A stretch of 23,117 nt of DNA from Candidatus Pelagibacterales bacterium (GCA_016882185.1 VHCC01000005.1:1-23117), one strand, 5' to 3'. Positions 1 through 8,664 are shown, counted from the first letter of the stretch. Notes: generated from the letters alone by a model not told the origin. Numbers and translations: made by a program.

Positions 1-96
1 AATAATTATTTTATGTTACATGGAAGACAACCGTTTATTGAAAATAAAGAATTACAGCGAGAACTTATGCGGCAGCGTGGAGTTTTTTATAATTGA
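1..96 (+). CDS. C-terminal end of an unidentified protein (partial)
   Basis: An open frame enters from the left edge and ends at TGA 94-96 after 31 codons. The tail contains HGRQPFIEN and ends RQRGVFYN. I do not recognise the family from so short a piece. The stop overlaps the TTG start of the following msrA (TTGA, 93-96), so the two are probably translated as one transcript. The reading frame is supported by that stop/start overlap, which is typical of this genome's packing, and by ordinary-looking codon use. No function can be assigned. Confidence 0.6.
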   Translation, partial: NNYFMLHGRQPFIENKELQRELMRQRGVFYN

Positions 97-662
97 AAAA
101 ATTATTATTAATTTTCTTTTTACTTTTTTTTAACCATCATACCAATGCCAAAGAAAAGTATGCTTACTTCGCTGGTGGCTGTTTTTGGTGTATGGAGCCA
201 GCCTTTGATAGGCTCACAGGGGTAATAAATGTTGTTTCAGGCTACAGCGGAGGTCATGTTCAAAATCCAACATATCAGCAAGTTGTTGCGGGCAAAACTG
301 GCCATATAGAAACTGTAAAAATTACTTATAATAGTGAAATAATTAGTTATCTAGATCTTTTAAAAATTTTTTGGGTAAATATTGATCCATATGACGGAAC
401 AGGACAATTTTGCGATCGAGGCAAGTCATATGCTTCAGCAATATTTTATTTAAACAAAGAAGAGAAAGATTTAATTGACCGATCTATTTTGGAAGTTAAA
501 TCTTTAAAGTCTAGTAGAGTTAAAACTGTTTTTGCAGAGTTTAAAAATTTTTACCCAGCAGAGGAATATCATCAAAAATATTACCAAAAAAATCCATCGC
601 GATATTTTTCATATGTTAGAGCTTGTGGTAGAATAGAAAGATTAAAAGAAATTTGGAATTAG
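93..662 (+). CDS. msrA: Peptide-methionine (S)-S-oxide reductase MsrA, exported form
   Basis: Reduces the S-epimer of methionine sulfoxide in proteins or free methionine. The signature GCFWC lies at residues 29-33, with the catalytic cysteine at C30, followed by the usual Glu (E35). The GQFCDRG segment at 104-110 and the late Cys near residue 178 (RACGR), a candidate resolving cysteine, also fit. The total of 189 aa is normal for the family. Residues 1-19 (two Lys, then a Leu/Ile/Phe stretch ending TNA before KEK) look like a Sec signal peptide, so the enzyme is probably periplasmic. The only sensible start is TTG at 93, since the next Met lies inside the active site. It overlaps the upstream stop by four bases and its own TAG directly abuts the convergent thioesterase gene. 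The msrB partner is on the opposite strand nearby. Confidence 0.95.
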   Translation: MKKLLLIFFLLFFNHHTNAKEKYAYFAGGCFWCMEPAFDRLTGVINVVSGYSGGHVQNPTYQQVVAGKTGHIETVKITYNSEIISYLDLLKIFWVNIDPYDGTGQFCDRGKSYASAIFYLNKEEKDLIDRSILEVKSLKSSRVKTVFAEFKNFYPAEEYHQKYYQKNPSRYFSYVRACGRIERLKEIWN

Positions 663-1052
663 TTATAGTACTTTCCAAATTCCTGAAGCGGAAGCTATAA
701 TATTTTTAGATTTCAACAAATCAGCTTTTACAAATACTAATGATCTTGTTTTTTTTATTATTAATACATTTCCAGTTAAAATATCTTTATATTTTGAGAT
801 ACCTATAAATTTAACATCTAGAGAAATTGTTACGCATCTCTTATTTTTTTCAATTACATCGTGTGCCGCGGAACCCATTCCGCTGTCTAAAATAGCACAA
901 AGATATCCACCATGGCTTACTCCAGAGGAATTAAGATTAAAATTTTGAACTTTTGTCGTAAATATATATTTATTTTTTTTAATTTTTTTAAAATTAATTC
1001 CCCCAATATATTTTATAAAACCGTTTCTACTCACTTTTAAAGAAGATTTCAT
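663..1052 (-). CDS. Hotdog-fold (PaaI-type) thioesterase family protein
   Basis: A 129-aa single-domain hotdog protein. Residues 44-66 carry the family pattern SHGGYLCAILDSGMGSAA: a His-Gly-Gly turn at 47-49 and an acidic residue (D56) on the long central helix, as in PaaI/YbgC-like acyl-CoA thioesterases. These normally hydrolyse small or aromatic acyl-CoAs, but the substrate cannot be read from sequence. It is the second gene of a minus-strand pair: its ATG overlaps the TGA of msrB (ATGA, 1049-1052), so the two are translationally coupled. Its stop directly abuts the stop of convergent msrA, with no room for a terminator. No signal peptide or membrane segment is visible, so it should be cytoplasmic. 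The family call is firm; the function is open. Confidence 0.8.
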   Translation of the reverse strand: MKSSLKVSRNGFIKYIGGINFKKIKKNKYIFTTKVQNFNLNSSGVSHGGYLCAILDSGMGSAAHDVIEKNKRCVTISLDVKFIGISKYKDILTGNVLIIKKTRSLVFVKADLLKSKNIIASASGIWKVL

Positions 1053-1459
1053 TTTTTATTTTTTTCTTCAGCTACAAATTTTAATACAGTACCGTTATTA
1101 CAATATCTTTTTTTTGTAGGTTCTGGGCCATCATTAAATAAATGACCGTGATGTCCGCCACATTTTGCGCAATGATATTCTGTCCTCGGATAAATTAACT
1201 TATAGTCAGTGCTTGTTTCAAAAACATTTTGATAGGAGTCAAAAAAAGAAGGCCAGCCAGTTCCGCTATCAAATTTCATTTCTGAGCTAAATAATTTTGT
1301 ATCGCAACCTTTGCAATAATAATTACCTTCTCTGTTTTCATTGTATAGTTTATTCGTAAATGCTCGTTCTGTTCCTTCCTCACGTAAAATTCTGTACTCA
1401 TTCTCTGATAAGATTTTTTGCCATTCTAAGCTAGATTTTCTAATTTTTTCTTTTGTCAT
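1049..1459 (-). CDS. msrB: Peptide-methionine (R)-S-oxide reductase MsrB
   Basis: Reduces the R-epimer of methionine sulfoxide and so complements MsrA. The 136-aa protein has the zinc-binding CxxC pairs C49/C52 and C97/C100, the GTGWPSF motif at residues 66-72, the GHLFNDGP loop at 105-112, and the catalytic cysteine C120 in RYCNNG. Only the MsrB domain is present. No signal peptide is seen, so this enzyme should be cytoplasmic, unlike the msrA product. It is first in a minus-strand pair with the hotdog thioesterase (4-base ATGA overlap). The upstream region 1460-1511 is AT-rich and shared with the promoter area of the divergent TAXI operon. Confidence 0.95.
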   Translation of the reverse strand: MTKEKIRKSSLEWQKILSENEYRILREEGTERAFTNKLYNENREGNYYCKGCDTKLFSSEMKFDSGTGWPSFFDSYQNVFETSTDYKLIYPRTEYHCAKCGGHHGHLFNDGPEPTKKRYCNNGTVLKFVAEEKNKK

Positions 1460-1544
1460 TGCTTTAAAATAATAAATAAAATATTTTTATTAAAATACAT
1501 CTTAAGGTTGTATGTTTTTTATGATGTTGCGTTATTATATGTTT

Positions 1545-1550
1545 TATAAT
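1545..1550 (+). promoter_or_regulatory. Possible -10 element for the TAXI transporter operon
   Basis: A perfect TATAAT lies 39 bases before the ATG at 1590. No good -35 hexamer is found 16-18 bases upstream, so this is only a half-supported promoter. Its position inside the frame that could extend upstream from 1590 argues against a more 5' start for the binding protein. Confidence 0.35.
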
Positions 1551-1589
1551 CTAATAGTTTTAATAAACAAATTTTATAAAGGATCAGCT

Positions 1590-2537
1590 ATGTTTAAAAA
1601 AATATTAAGTTTGATTGCTGTTTTATTATTGTCTGCTAGCTCGGCTAACGCACAGTCAGCAACATTTATAAACATTCTTACCGGTGGGACATCAGGCGTT
1701 TATTATCCATTAGGTGTAAGTTTGCAAAAAATCTACGGGGATAAAATTAAAGGATCAAAAACTCAAGTGCAGGCTACCAAAGCTTCTGTAGAAAATCTTA
1801 ATCTTCTTCAGGAAGGAAAAGGGGAAATTGCTTTTGTACTTGGTGATTCCTTAAAATTTGCATGGGAAGGTAACGAAGATGCAGGGTTTAAAGGTAAATT
1901 GGATAAGTTAAGAGGCATTGCCGCAATTTATCCAAACTACGTTCAAATCGTCGCGTCTAAGGGCTCAAATATCAAAACACTTTCTGATCTAAAAGGAAAA
2001 GGACTATCAGTTGGAGCGCCAAAGTCAGGAACAGAGCTTAATGCAAGAGCAATTTTATCTGCAGCTGGAATGAGCTATAAAGATCTTGGTAAGACAGAAT
2101 ATTTACCATTCGCAGAATCTGTTGAGCTGATTAAAAACAGACAACTTGACGCAACTCTTCAATCAGCTGGTCTTGGAGTAGCTTCTCTTAAAGATCTAGC
2201 AAACTCTGTTGATGTAACAGTAGTTTCGGTATCTCCAGATGTGATTAAGAAGATAGGATCTCCATATGTATCTGCAGTAATTCCCGCAAATACTTATAAA
2301 GGTCAAACAGCAGATGTTAATACTGCTGCAATTGGTAATTTCCTTGTGACTCACAAAGATGTACCCATTGATACAGTTTATCAAATGACTAAATTAGTAT
2401 TTGAAAGTTTACCAGATTTAGTTGCTGCTCATGCCGCTGCTAAAGATATCGATATAAAAAAGGCAACAACTGGGATGCCTCTACCTTTACACCCAGGAGC
2501 AGAAAAATACTTTAAAGAAAAAGGCATTATTAAATAA
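1590..2537 (+). CDS. TAXI-family TRAP transporter solute-binding protein
   Basis: Periplasmic binding subunit of a TRAP transporter of the TAXI class. From the chosen ATG at 1590 the protein has 315 aa. A Sec signal peptide is visible (MFKKILSLI..., Leu-rich core, SANA before QSA, cleavage about residue 21). The mature N-terminus carries the TAXI hallmark GGTSGVYYPLG, followed by typical segments such as the SVGAPKSGTE region. The frame is open back to 1512, but 1590 is preferred: it has an AAAGGA Shine-Dalgarno at 1578-1583 with 6-base spacing, it starts the signal peptide, and a TATAAT lies upstream. The fused permease follows 22 bases later, with an inverted repeat over the gap. Substrate is not deducible; known TAXI systems include importers of glutamate-like compounds. 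Confidence 0.93.
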   Translation: MFKKILSLIAVLLLSASSANAQSATFINILTGGTSGVYYPLGVSLQKIYGDKIKGSKTQVQATKASVENLNLLQEGKGEIAFVLGDSLKFAWEGNEDAGFKGKLDKLRGIAAIYPNYVQIVASKGSNIKTLSDLKGKGLSVGAPKSGTELNARAILSAAGMSYKDLGKTEYLPFAESVELIKNRQLDATLQSAGLGVASLKDLANSVDVTVVSVSPDVIKKIGSPYVSAVIPANTYKGQTADVNTAAIGNFLVTHKDVPIDTVYQMTKLVFESLPDLVAAHAAAKDIDIKKATTGMPLPLHPGAEKYFKEKGIIK

Positions 2538-2560
2538 ACTAAAATTTTATTTTTAGTTTA
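2535..2560 (+). promoter_or_regulatory. Perfect inverted repeat spanning the binding-protein stop and permease start
   Basis: TAAACTAAAA (2535-2544) and TTTTAGTTTA (2551-2560) are exact reverse complements around a 6-base loop. The left arm contains the TAA stop of the binding-protein gene, and the right arm ends on the A of the permease ATG. In RNA this could shield the permease start, or stabilise the upstream message so that more binding protein than permease is made. It is all A/T except one pair, so the folded form is weak. The symmetry is seen; the role is inferred. Confidence 0.5.
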
Positions 2561-4650
2561 TGGAAAATAAAATTAACTCGACTGAGTCAAAAACACCAGT
2601 CGAGTTAATAGATCCATTAATCGAAAGCTTCCCATCAAGTATAGAAGGTAAGATACTATTTTATATAGCAATCGCATTCTCTAGTTTTCAGGTTTTAACT
2701 GCAGCCCATATAATTGATGTTCCAAGTCAGGTTCTTAGAGCAACTCATGTTGGTTTTTTAGGACTGCTTAGTTTTCCTCTTGTTTTAGCAATTAAAAAAA
2801 AGACTTTACCTATAAAAATAGTTGGTTGGTGTGTAGCCCTAATAAGTATTGCAATCGCCACTTACCAGTTCGTTGAATATAAACCTTTAATATTGAGAGC
2901 TGGGGATCCGTTAACGCGTGATACTGTTTTTGGAGTTTTAGCTCTTGTAGTGGTTTTTGGTGCGTCCTGGGTGGTAATGGGAGCAGCACTTCCAATTATA
3001 TCAAGTGTATTTTTACTTTATTGTTTATTTGGAAATTATCTCACTGGGATTTTTCAACATCGAGGATATGATTTTAGTAGAGTAATTGAACACATGACTT
3101 ATGGAACAGAAGGTATTTACGGTGTTCCAACATATGTCTCTGCAACTTTTATTTTTTTATTTATTTTGTTTGGATCATTTCTTGAGAGAGCAGGAATGAT
3201 TAAATTATTTACTGATGTTTCTCTTGGATTTGTCGGTCATACAAAAGGGGGCGCTGCAAAAGTTTCAGTTGTTTCTTCTGGGCTGATGGGAACTATATCA
3301 GGTTCAGGCGTTGCAAATGTTGTGACCACTGGTCAATTTACAATTCCATTGATGAAAAAATTTGGATATAGGCCGGCATTTGCAGGAGGAGTTGAAGCAA
3401 CTTCTTCAATGGGAGGTCAGATCATGCCTCCAGTTATGGGTGCGGTTGCATTCATTATGGCCGAAACTCTTGGTATTGAATATTATGAAGTTGTAAAGGC
3501 AGCCATAATCCCAGCCTTATTTTATTACTTTTCAGCTTTTTGGATGGTGCACTTAGAGGCATCTAAAAGAAATTTAGTGGGACTTCCTAAAAGTGAACTT
3601 CCATCTCCAATTAAAGCTATAAAAGAAAAGTGGTTTTTAATTTTACCACTTGCTGTTTTAGTTTACTTATTGTTTGCAGGTTATACCCCACTTTACTCGG
3701 GGAGTATTGGTTTAATTCTAACTGCCTTTTTAATTTTAGGCAGTTCCATAACTCTAGGTTTTTCATCTAAAGTTATTCGAATTATTTTTTGGATTATTTT
3801 AGGTTTTGTTGCATCTCTTTTTTTTAAACTAGGAGCAAATGTAATTAAAATAACTTTGATTACTTTAATTCTTTGGAATTTTTTTTCAAAAGGTGGAAGA
3901 GAAACATTATTAATTTGCAGAGATGCACTAGCCGAAGGTGCAAAGACAGCACTCCCAGTTGGAGTGGCATGTGCAGTAGTTGGAATTATTATTGGAACTT
4001 TAACACTTACCGGAATAGCAAGCTCGATTGCAGGTTTAATAATTGATGTTGGAAAATACAGTATATTTTTATCTTTAGTTCTTACAATGGTGATTAGTCT
4101 TATTTTAGGAATGGGAATTCCAACTATTCCAAATTATATTATCACCTCAGCTGTAGCAGCCCCTGCATTATTAAAATTAGGAGTTCCTTTGTTAGTAAGT
4201 CATATGTTCGTGTTTTACTTTGGAATAATGGCGGACTTAACGCCACCCGTTGCTCTTGCTTGTTTTGCTGCAGCTCCAATAGCAAAGGAAAGTGGATTAA
4301 AAATTTCTTTTGAAGCAATAAAAATAGCTATGGCAGGATTTGTAATACCTTATATGGCCGTTTATTCTCCAGAGTTAATGCTTCAAGGCTATCAAGGAAA
4401 AGAATTATTTAGCTACATTTTTTCTGTAATTTATATTTGTATAAAAGTTGGCTTTGCAATTTTATTCTGGGGCATTGCAGTTATTGGCTATTTAAATGGA
4501 AATTTAAATATTCTTGAGAGAATTATAGCAGTATTAATACCTGCATTTTTATTGCTTGCTATACCTTTAACTGATGAGATTGGTTTTGCAATTATTGCTA
4601 TATTTTTTATATATCGTTGGATAAATAAAAGAAAATCAAAGAGTATTTAA
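2560..4650 (+). CDS. TRAP transporter permease, 4TM/12TM fused (TAXI type)
   Basis: Membrane component of the TAXI TRAP transporter, presumably an ion-gradient-driven symporter working with the binding protein upstream. At 696 aa it is the length of fused small (DctQ-like) plus large (DctM-like) subunits. After a polar N-terminus of about 28 residues come many hydrophobic segments. The large-subunit signatures are clear: GSGVANVVTTGQF from about residue 248 and GGQIMPPVMGA around 285-294 in the first half, and the pseudo-repeat GMGIPTIPNY near 518 in the second half, followed by ADLTPPVAL. There is no Shine-Dalgarno before the ATG; an inverted repeat covers this site. The DUF1850 gene begins 3 bases after its stop. 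Confidence 0.95.
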   Translation: MENKINSTESKTPVELIDPLIESFPSSIEGKILFYIAIAFSSFQVLTAAHIIDVPSQVLRATHVGFLGLLSFPLVLAIKKKTLPIKIVGWCVALISIAIATYQFVEYKPLILRAGDPLTRDTVFGVLALVVVFGASWVVMGAALPIISSVFLLYCLFGNYLTGIFQHRGYDFSRVIEHMTYGTEGIYGVPTYVSATFIFLFILFGSFLERAGMIKLFTDVSLGFVGHTKGGAAKVSVVSSGLMGTISGSGVANVVTTGQFTIPLMKKFGYRPAFAGGVEATSSMGGQIMPPVMGAVAFIMAETLGIEYYEVVKAAIIPALFYYFSAFWMVHLEASKRNLVGLPKSELPSPIKAIKEKWFLILPLAVLVYLLFAGYTPLYSGSIGLILTAFLILGSSITLGFSSKVIRIIFWIILGFVASLFFKLGANVIKITLITLILWNFFSKGGRETLLICRDALAEGAKTALPVGVACAVVGIIIGTLTLTGIASSIAGLIIDVGKYSIFLSLVLTMVISLILGMGIPTIPNYIITSAVAAPALLKLGVPLLVSHMFVFYFGIMADLTPPVALACFAAAPIAKESGLKISFEAIKIAMAGFVIPYMAVYSPELMLQGYQGKELFSYIFSVIYICIKVGFAILFWGIAVIGYLNGNLNILERIIAVLIPAFLLLAIPLTDEIGFAIIAIFFIYRWINKRKSKSI

Positions 4651-4653
4651 CTT

Positions 4654-5019
4654 GTGTCACTTTGCGTAGTATCAGGACTTAAAACAGTTGTTCACACAGT
4701 TTCTTTTTTTACACTCTCTTGGTCTCATTCAGTTGAGAAAACAGAGTGGCAGGAACTTTGGAAAATTGAAAAAGATAAATTAGTTTTAAAAGAGGCAAGA
4801 ATTAAAGGTTCCGGGGCTGGTATGGAGCCTCCAGAAAAATCAAAACTAATTGAGGGTTGGTGGGTTTATAAACCAAAAGTAAGTCCTAAAAATGAGTTGA
4901 TCTTAGCAAACTCAGAGATCAACATTAAGAATTGGAATATATGTTATGGCGGCAAATGCCAAGAGCTGCCAAAAAATAAAAATAAACCATTGAAGTTACA
5001 TGTTTGTGATAGTAAATAA
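4654..5019 (+). CDS. DUF1850 domain-containing protein
   Basis: Small protein of 121 aa matching DUF1850, a family found next to or within TAXI TRAP transporter loci. Visible family features are the FTLSWSHSVEKTEWQE segment near residues 19-34, the IKGSGAGMEPPE stretch near 50-61, and the GWW.Y.P segment just after. The start is GTG at 4654, three bases after the permease stop, implying coupled translation. A modest hydrophobic stretch at the N-terminus could be a short membrane anchor or uncleaved export signal, but this is not clear. Four cysteines (one near the N-terminus, two in NICYGGKC, one near the C-terminus) could form disulfides if exported. Role unknown; probably an accessory to the transporter. 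Confidence 0.82.
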   Translation: MSLCVVSGLKTVVHTVSFFTLSWSHSVEKTEWQELWKIEKDKLVLKEARIKGSGAGMEPPEKSKLIEGWWVYKPKVSPKNELILANSEINIKNWNICYGGKCQELPKNKNKPLKLHVCDSK

Positions 5020-5034
5020 AATGCGAATTTATTT

Positions 5035-7698
5035 ATGAGTAAAGTTAATTCTTTTAAATCGAAAAAAAAAATAGAGATTGACGGAAAAAATTATACCATT
5101 TACAGTTTAGCCGAAGCTGAAAAAAATGGTCTTAAAGATATAAGCAAACTTCCAAAATCTCTTAAAGTTTTATTAGAAAATTTACTTCGCTATGAAGATA
5201 ACAGCACAGTAGATAAGACACAAATTAATGCTATTCAAAATTGGTTAAATACCAAAACATCAGATACTGAAATTGCATATCGACCAGCTCGAGTTTTAAT
5301 GCAAGACTATACAGGAATTCCAGCCGTTGCAGATCTAGCGGCAATGCGTGATGCGGTAAAGGCAAAGAATAAAGATCCAAAAAAAATTAATCCATTATCA
5401 CAAGTAGACTTAGTAATAGACCATTCAGTGATGGTTGATAATTATGCAAACAAAGATTCATTTGATTTAAATGTTGAAAAAGAATTTTCAAGAAATGGGG
5501 AAAGATATTCTTTTTTAAAATGGGGACAGCAAGCATTTGATAATTTTAAAGTGGTACCGCCAGGCACAGGAATTTGTCATCAAGTTAATTTAGAATATTT
5601 ATCAAAAGTAGTTTGGTCATCTGAAATGAATGGAGAATTGACTGCTTATCCAGATACTTTAGTGGGCACTGATAGTCACACAACAATGGTCAATGGTCTC
5701 TCTGTTTTAGGTTGGGGAGTTGGAGGAATTGAAGCTGAGGCTGTAATGTTGGGACAGCCTATTTCTATGTTAATTCCTGAGGTTATTGGATTTGAAGTTA
5801 AAGGAAAATTACCAGAAGGCACAACTGCAACAGATTTAGTTTTAACAGTTACACAAATGTTAAGAAAAAAAGGCGTAGTCGGAAAATTTGTCGAGTTTTA
5901 TGGCGAGGGTTTAAAAAATTTATCTTTAGCAGATAGAGCAACTATAGCAAACATGGCTCCAGAATATGGTGCGACTTGTGGATTTTTTCCAATTGATGAG
6001 GAGACATTAAAATATTTAGAATTTACTGGAAGAGATAAAGATTTAATTAAACTTATAGAAGTTTATGCAAAAGAGCAGGGACTATGGACTAGTTCTGGCA
6101 TGGTATTTACTGATACTTTAAGCCTAGATGTGAGCACAGTGGCCCCAACAATTGCAGGACCAAAACGCCCACAGGATAAAGTGTTATTAACAGATGCTGC
6201 AAAAGATTTTGATAAAAATTTTAAAGAAACTATAAAAAGAACAGCTTTAAAAGAATATCCAGTTGAAAATGCAAATTATAAATTAAAAGATGGAAATATT
6301 GTCATTGCCGCAATCACATCATGCACAAATACTTCTAACCCTAGCGTTTTAATTGCTGCAGGACTTCTTGCAAAAAAAGCAATTGAAAAAGGATTGTCTT
6401 CTAAGCCTTGGGTTAAAACCTCACTTGCGCCAGGTTCAAAAGTAGTTACAGATTATTTAGAAAAAGCTGGACTTGATACTTATCTAAATCAATTAGGTTT
6501 TAATTTAGTTGGCTATGGCTGTACGACTTGTATTGGAAATTCTGGACCATTGAATGATAATATTAGCAATTCAATTACAAAAGGTGAATTATATGTTGCC
6601 TCAGTCCTATCAGGAAATAGAAATTTTGAAGGAAGAGTCCATCCCCAAGTAAAAGCGAATTATTTAGCATCACCTCCTTTAGTTGTAGCTTATGCTATTG
6701 CAGGTTCGTTGATGGTTGATCTTTATAAGGATGCACTTGGCAAAGATAAAAATGGTAAAGATGTATTTTTAAAAGATATTTGGCCTTCAAATAAAGAAAT
6801 TGCAGATACAATCTTAACTTCAATCACAGCGCAGATGTATAGATCGAGGTATGATAATGTTTCAGAAGGACCAGCTAGTTGGCAGAAAATTAAAACAGTT
6901 GCAAGTAGTATTTATGATTGGGATCAAAAATCTACCTATGTTAAACGACCTCCATTTTTTGAAAATTTACCTGACAAACCGGAGGGATTTAAAGCAATTA
7001 AGAACGCAAGGCCTCTTTTAATTTTAGCAGACTCAATAACAACGGATCATATTTCTCCAGCAGGATCTATTCAAAAATCTGGACCCACAGGAGATTATTT
7101 TATGGAGCATCAAGTACTTCAAAAAGATTTTAATTCCTATGGAGCAAGAAGAGGAAATCATGAAGTAATGATGAGAGGAACTTTTGCTAACATCAGAATT
7201 AAAAATGAAATGGCACCTGGGACAGAAGGAGGAGTGACCATGCTTTATCCTGATAAAAAAGTAATGTCAGTATTTGATGCTTCTATGGAATATCAAAAAA
7301 AAAGAGTAGACCTTGTTATAATTGCAGGTAAAGAATATGGAACAGGATCATCTCGTGACTGGGCTGCAAAGGGTACTAAACTTTTAGGGGTTAAAGCAGT
7401 GATTGCTGAAAGCTTTGAAAGAATTCATAGATCTAATTTAGTTGGTATGGGAATTTTACCTCTTCAATTTAAAGAGGGATATTCGAGAAAGACCTTAAAT
7501 TTAAAAGGATCTGAAATTATAAATATTCTAAATGTTGAAAAAGGCTTAAAACCAAGAGAAGAAGTAACAGTTGAGTTCTTATTTGAAGACGGAAGTTCTA
7601 AAAAAATTAATGTTCTTTCTAGAATCGATACTGATAATGAAACTGAATACTACAAACATGGAGGTATTCTTCAGTACGTTTTAAGAAATATGGCTTAA
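5035..7698 (+). CDS. acnA: Aconitate hydratase A
   Basis: TCA-cycle enzyme interconverting citrate and isocitrate through cis-aconitate with a 4Fe-4S cluster. The 887 aa are full length for AcnA/IRP-type aconitases. The three cluster cysteines are seen at C430 (SCTNTSNPS) and at C496 and C499 (GYGCTTCIGNSGP). The swivel-domain segments ADSITTDHISPAG and YGTGSSRDWAAKG are present near residues 663-675 and 767-779. The ATG lies 15 bases after the DUF1850 stop on the same strand with no terminator between, so it may be read through from the TAXI transporter operon. No Shine-Dalgarno is visible. It is convergent with pxpC, only 9 bases away. Confidence 0.97.
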   Translation: MSKVNSFKSKKKIEIDGKNYTIYSLAEAEKNGLKDISKLPKSLKVLLENLLRYEDNSTVDKTQINAIQNWLNTKTSDTEIAYRPARVLMQDYTGIPAVADLAAMRDAVKAKNKDPKKINPLSQVDLVIDHSVMVDNYANKDSFDLNVEKEFSRNGERYSFLKWGQQAFDNFKVVPPGTGICHQVNLEYLSKVVWSSEMNGELTAYPDTLVGTDSHTTMVNGLSVLGWGVGGIEAEAVMLGQPISMLIPEVIGFEVKGKLPEGTTATDLVLTVTQMLRKKGVVGKFVEFYGEGLKNLSLADRATIANMAPEYGATCGFFPIDEETLKYLEFTGRDKDLIKLIEVYAKEQGLWTSSGMVFTDTLSLDVSTVAPTIAGPKRPQDKVLLTDAAKDFDKNFKETIKRTALKEYPVENANYKLKDGNIVIAAITSCTNTSNPSVLIAAGLLAKKAIEKGLSSKPWVKTSLAPGSKVVTDYLEKAGLDTYLNQLGFNLVGYGCTTCIGNSGPLNDNISNSITKGELYVASVLSGNRNFEGRVHPQVKANYLASPPLVVAYAIAGSLMVDLYKDALGKDKNGKDVFLKDIWPSNKEIADTILTSITAQMYRSRYDNVSEGPASWQKIKTVASSIYDWDQKSTYVKRPPFFENLPDKPEGFKAIKNARPLLILADSITTDHISPAGSIQKSGPTGDYFMEHQVLQKDFNSYGARRGNHEVMMRGTFANIRIKNEMAPGTEGGVTMLYPDKKVMSVFDASMEYQKKRVDLVIIAGKEYGTGSSRDWAAKGTKLLGVKAVIAESFERIHRSNLVGMGILPLQFKEGYSRKTLNLKGSEIINILNVEKGLKPREEVTVEFLFEDGSSKKINVLSRIDTDNETEYYKHGGILQYVLRNMA

Positions 7699-7707
7699 AT
7701 TTTTAAA

Positions 7708-8664
7708 TTATATCTTTTCGATATTTGCAATCTTTCTTTTTATTTTTTCTATATATAGTGCAAATTGTTGCTCCGCAGCTTCTAATGTTACAAGTTGGAA
7801 GAAAATTTCTTTATTTGAATTTTGTTGTATTAAGTCATCATAATCAGAAGAAATAATTGAACCAACTTTTGGGTATCCACCTGTTGTTGGATGATCAGAT
7901 AGAAGTATAATTGGATTTCCATCTCCTGGAACTTGAATTGCTCCTTTTATAATACCTTCGGAAGGAATATTGGAATTAACTAAGTTTTCTAAACTTTTTC
8001 CCAAAACTCTCATTCCCATTCTGTCAGTTTGTTTAGTGATTAAATAGGGTGTTGAAAAAAATTCTTTTTTAGAAGCCGTACTAAAATAATGAAATTGTGG
8101 ACCAGGAAGCACGCTAAATATTTTTTTTTCTTCAAATTTAATATTTCTTATTATTTTATTTTCTTTAGTGGAGGAGTTTTTAAGAATTAAGATTTTATCT
8201 TTTAATTCAATTTTTTTTCCATGGTTAGGACCAATAAATGCCCGAGGCTGAGATGAAACGGATCCACAAAATTTATCTAATTTAAAACCTCCTTCAATAC
8301 TTAAATACCCATAAACAGAGGATCTTGTTGCAAGAATGTCTAATTGATCACCTTCATTTAGATCGTACGTACGGTAAGTTTCACCAATAACTTCTCCTTT
8401 TTGAGAATATATTTTAAAAAAAACATTTCCTGTAATTGTAATTTTAGTTTTACCTTTTATTAATTTTAGCAAAGGACCTTGGTAAGCAAATTCTATTGTT
8501 CCAGTATTTTTTTGATTGTTTAATAAAACATTAGAAAGCAGAAAAGATTGGTAATCCATAGCGCCACCTGGAGCTAGCCCCATATACTGCACACCAAATC
8601 TTCCTCTATCTTGAAATGTTGAATTAATGCCTGGTCTTAAAACTTCAAAATAACTTTGTTCCAT
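7708..8664 (-). CDS. pxpC: 5-oxoprolinase subunit PxpC (biotin-dependent carboxyltransferase-like)
   Basis: One of three subunits of prokaryotic ATP-dependent 5-oxoprolinase, which opens 5-oxoproline to glutamate. The 318-aa protein belongs to the KipA/allophanate hydrolase subunit 2 family. Visible pattern: FEVLRPGINSTFQDRGRFG at residues 6-24, then GLAPGGAMDYQS and N..L shortly after, and late GDGNPIILLSDHPTTGGYP segments. Its ATG overlaps the TAA of pxpB by one base (TAATG read on the minus strand), so the pair is translationally coupled. KipA-type proteins were first described as partners of a kinase inhibitor, but the presence of all three Pxp subunits here favours oxoprolinase. Confidence 0.92.
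   Translation of the reverse strand: MEQSYFEVLRPGINSTFQDRGRFGVQYMGLAPGGAMDYQSFLLSNVLLNNQKNTGTIEFAYQGPLLKLIKGKTKITITGNVFFKIYSQKGEVIGETYRTYDLNEGDQLDILATRSSVYGYLSIEGGFKLDKFCGSVSSQPRAFIGPNHGKKIELKDKILILKNSSTKENKIIRNIKFEEKKIFSVLPGPQFHYFSTASKKEFFSTPYLITKQTDRMGMRVLGKSLENLVNSNIPSEGIIKGAIQVPGDGNPIILLSDHPTTGGYPKVGSIISSDYDDLIQQNSNKEIFFQLVTLEAAEQQFALYIEKIKRKIANIEKI

Noticed and set aside
1110..1138. RYCNNG around the MsrB catalytic cysteine as an unusual active site
   Set aside because: The catalytic Cys and both zinc pairs are intact, and RYC-N-NG variants are ordinary in this family.
1512..1589. In-frame upstream extension of the TAXI binding protein beginning at ATG 1512
   Set aside because: It would place 26 extra residues before a good signal peptide. 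The ATG at 1590 has a well-spaced AAAGGA, and a TATAAT lies within the extension.
2196..2384. 62-codon open frame on the minus strand
   Set aside because: Lies wholly inside the TAXI binding-protein gene, with no recognisable protein features.
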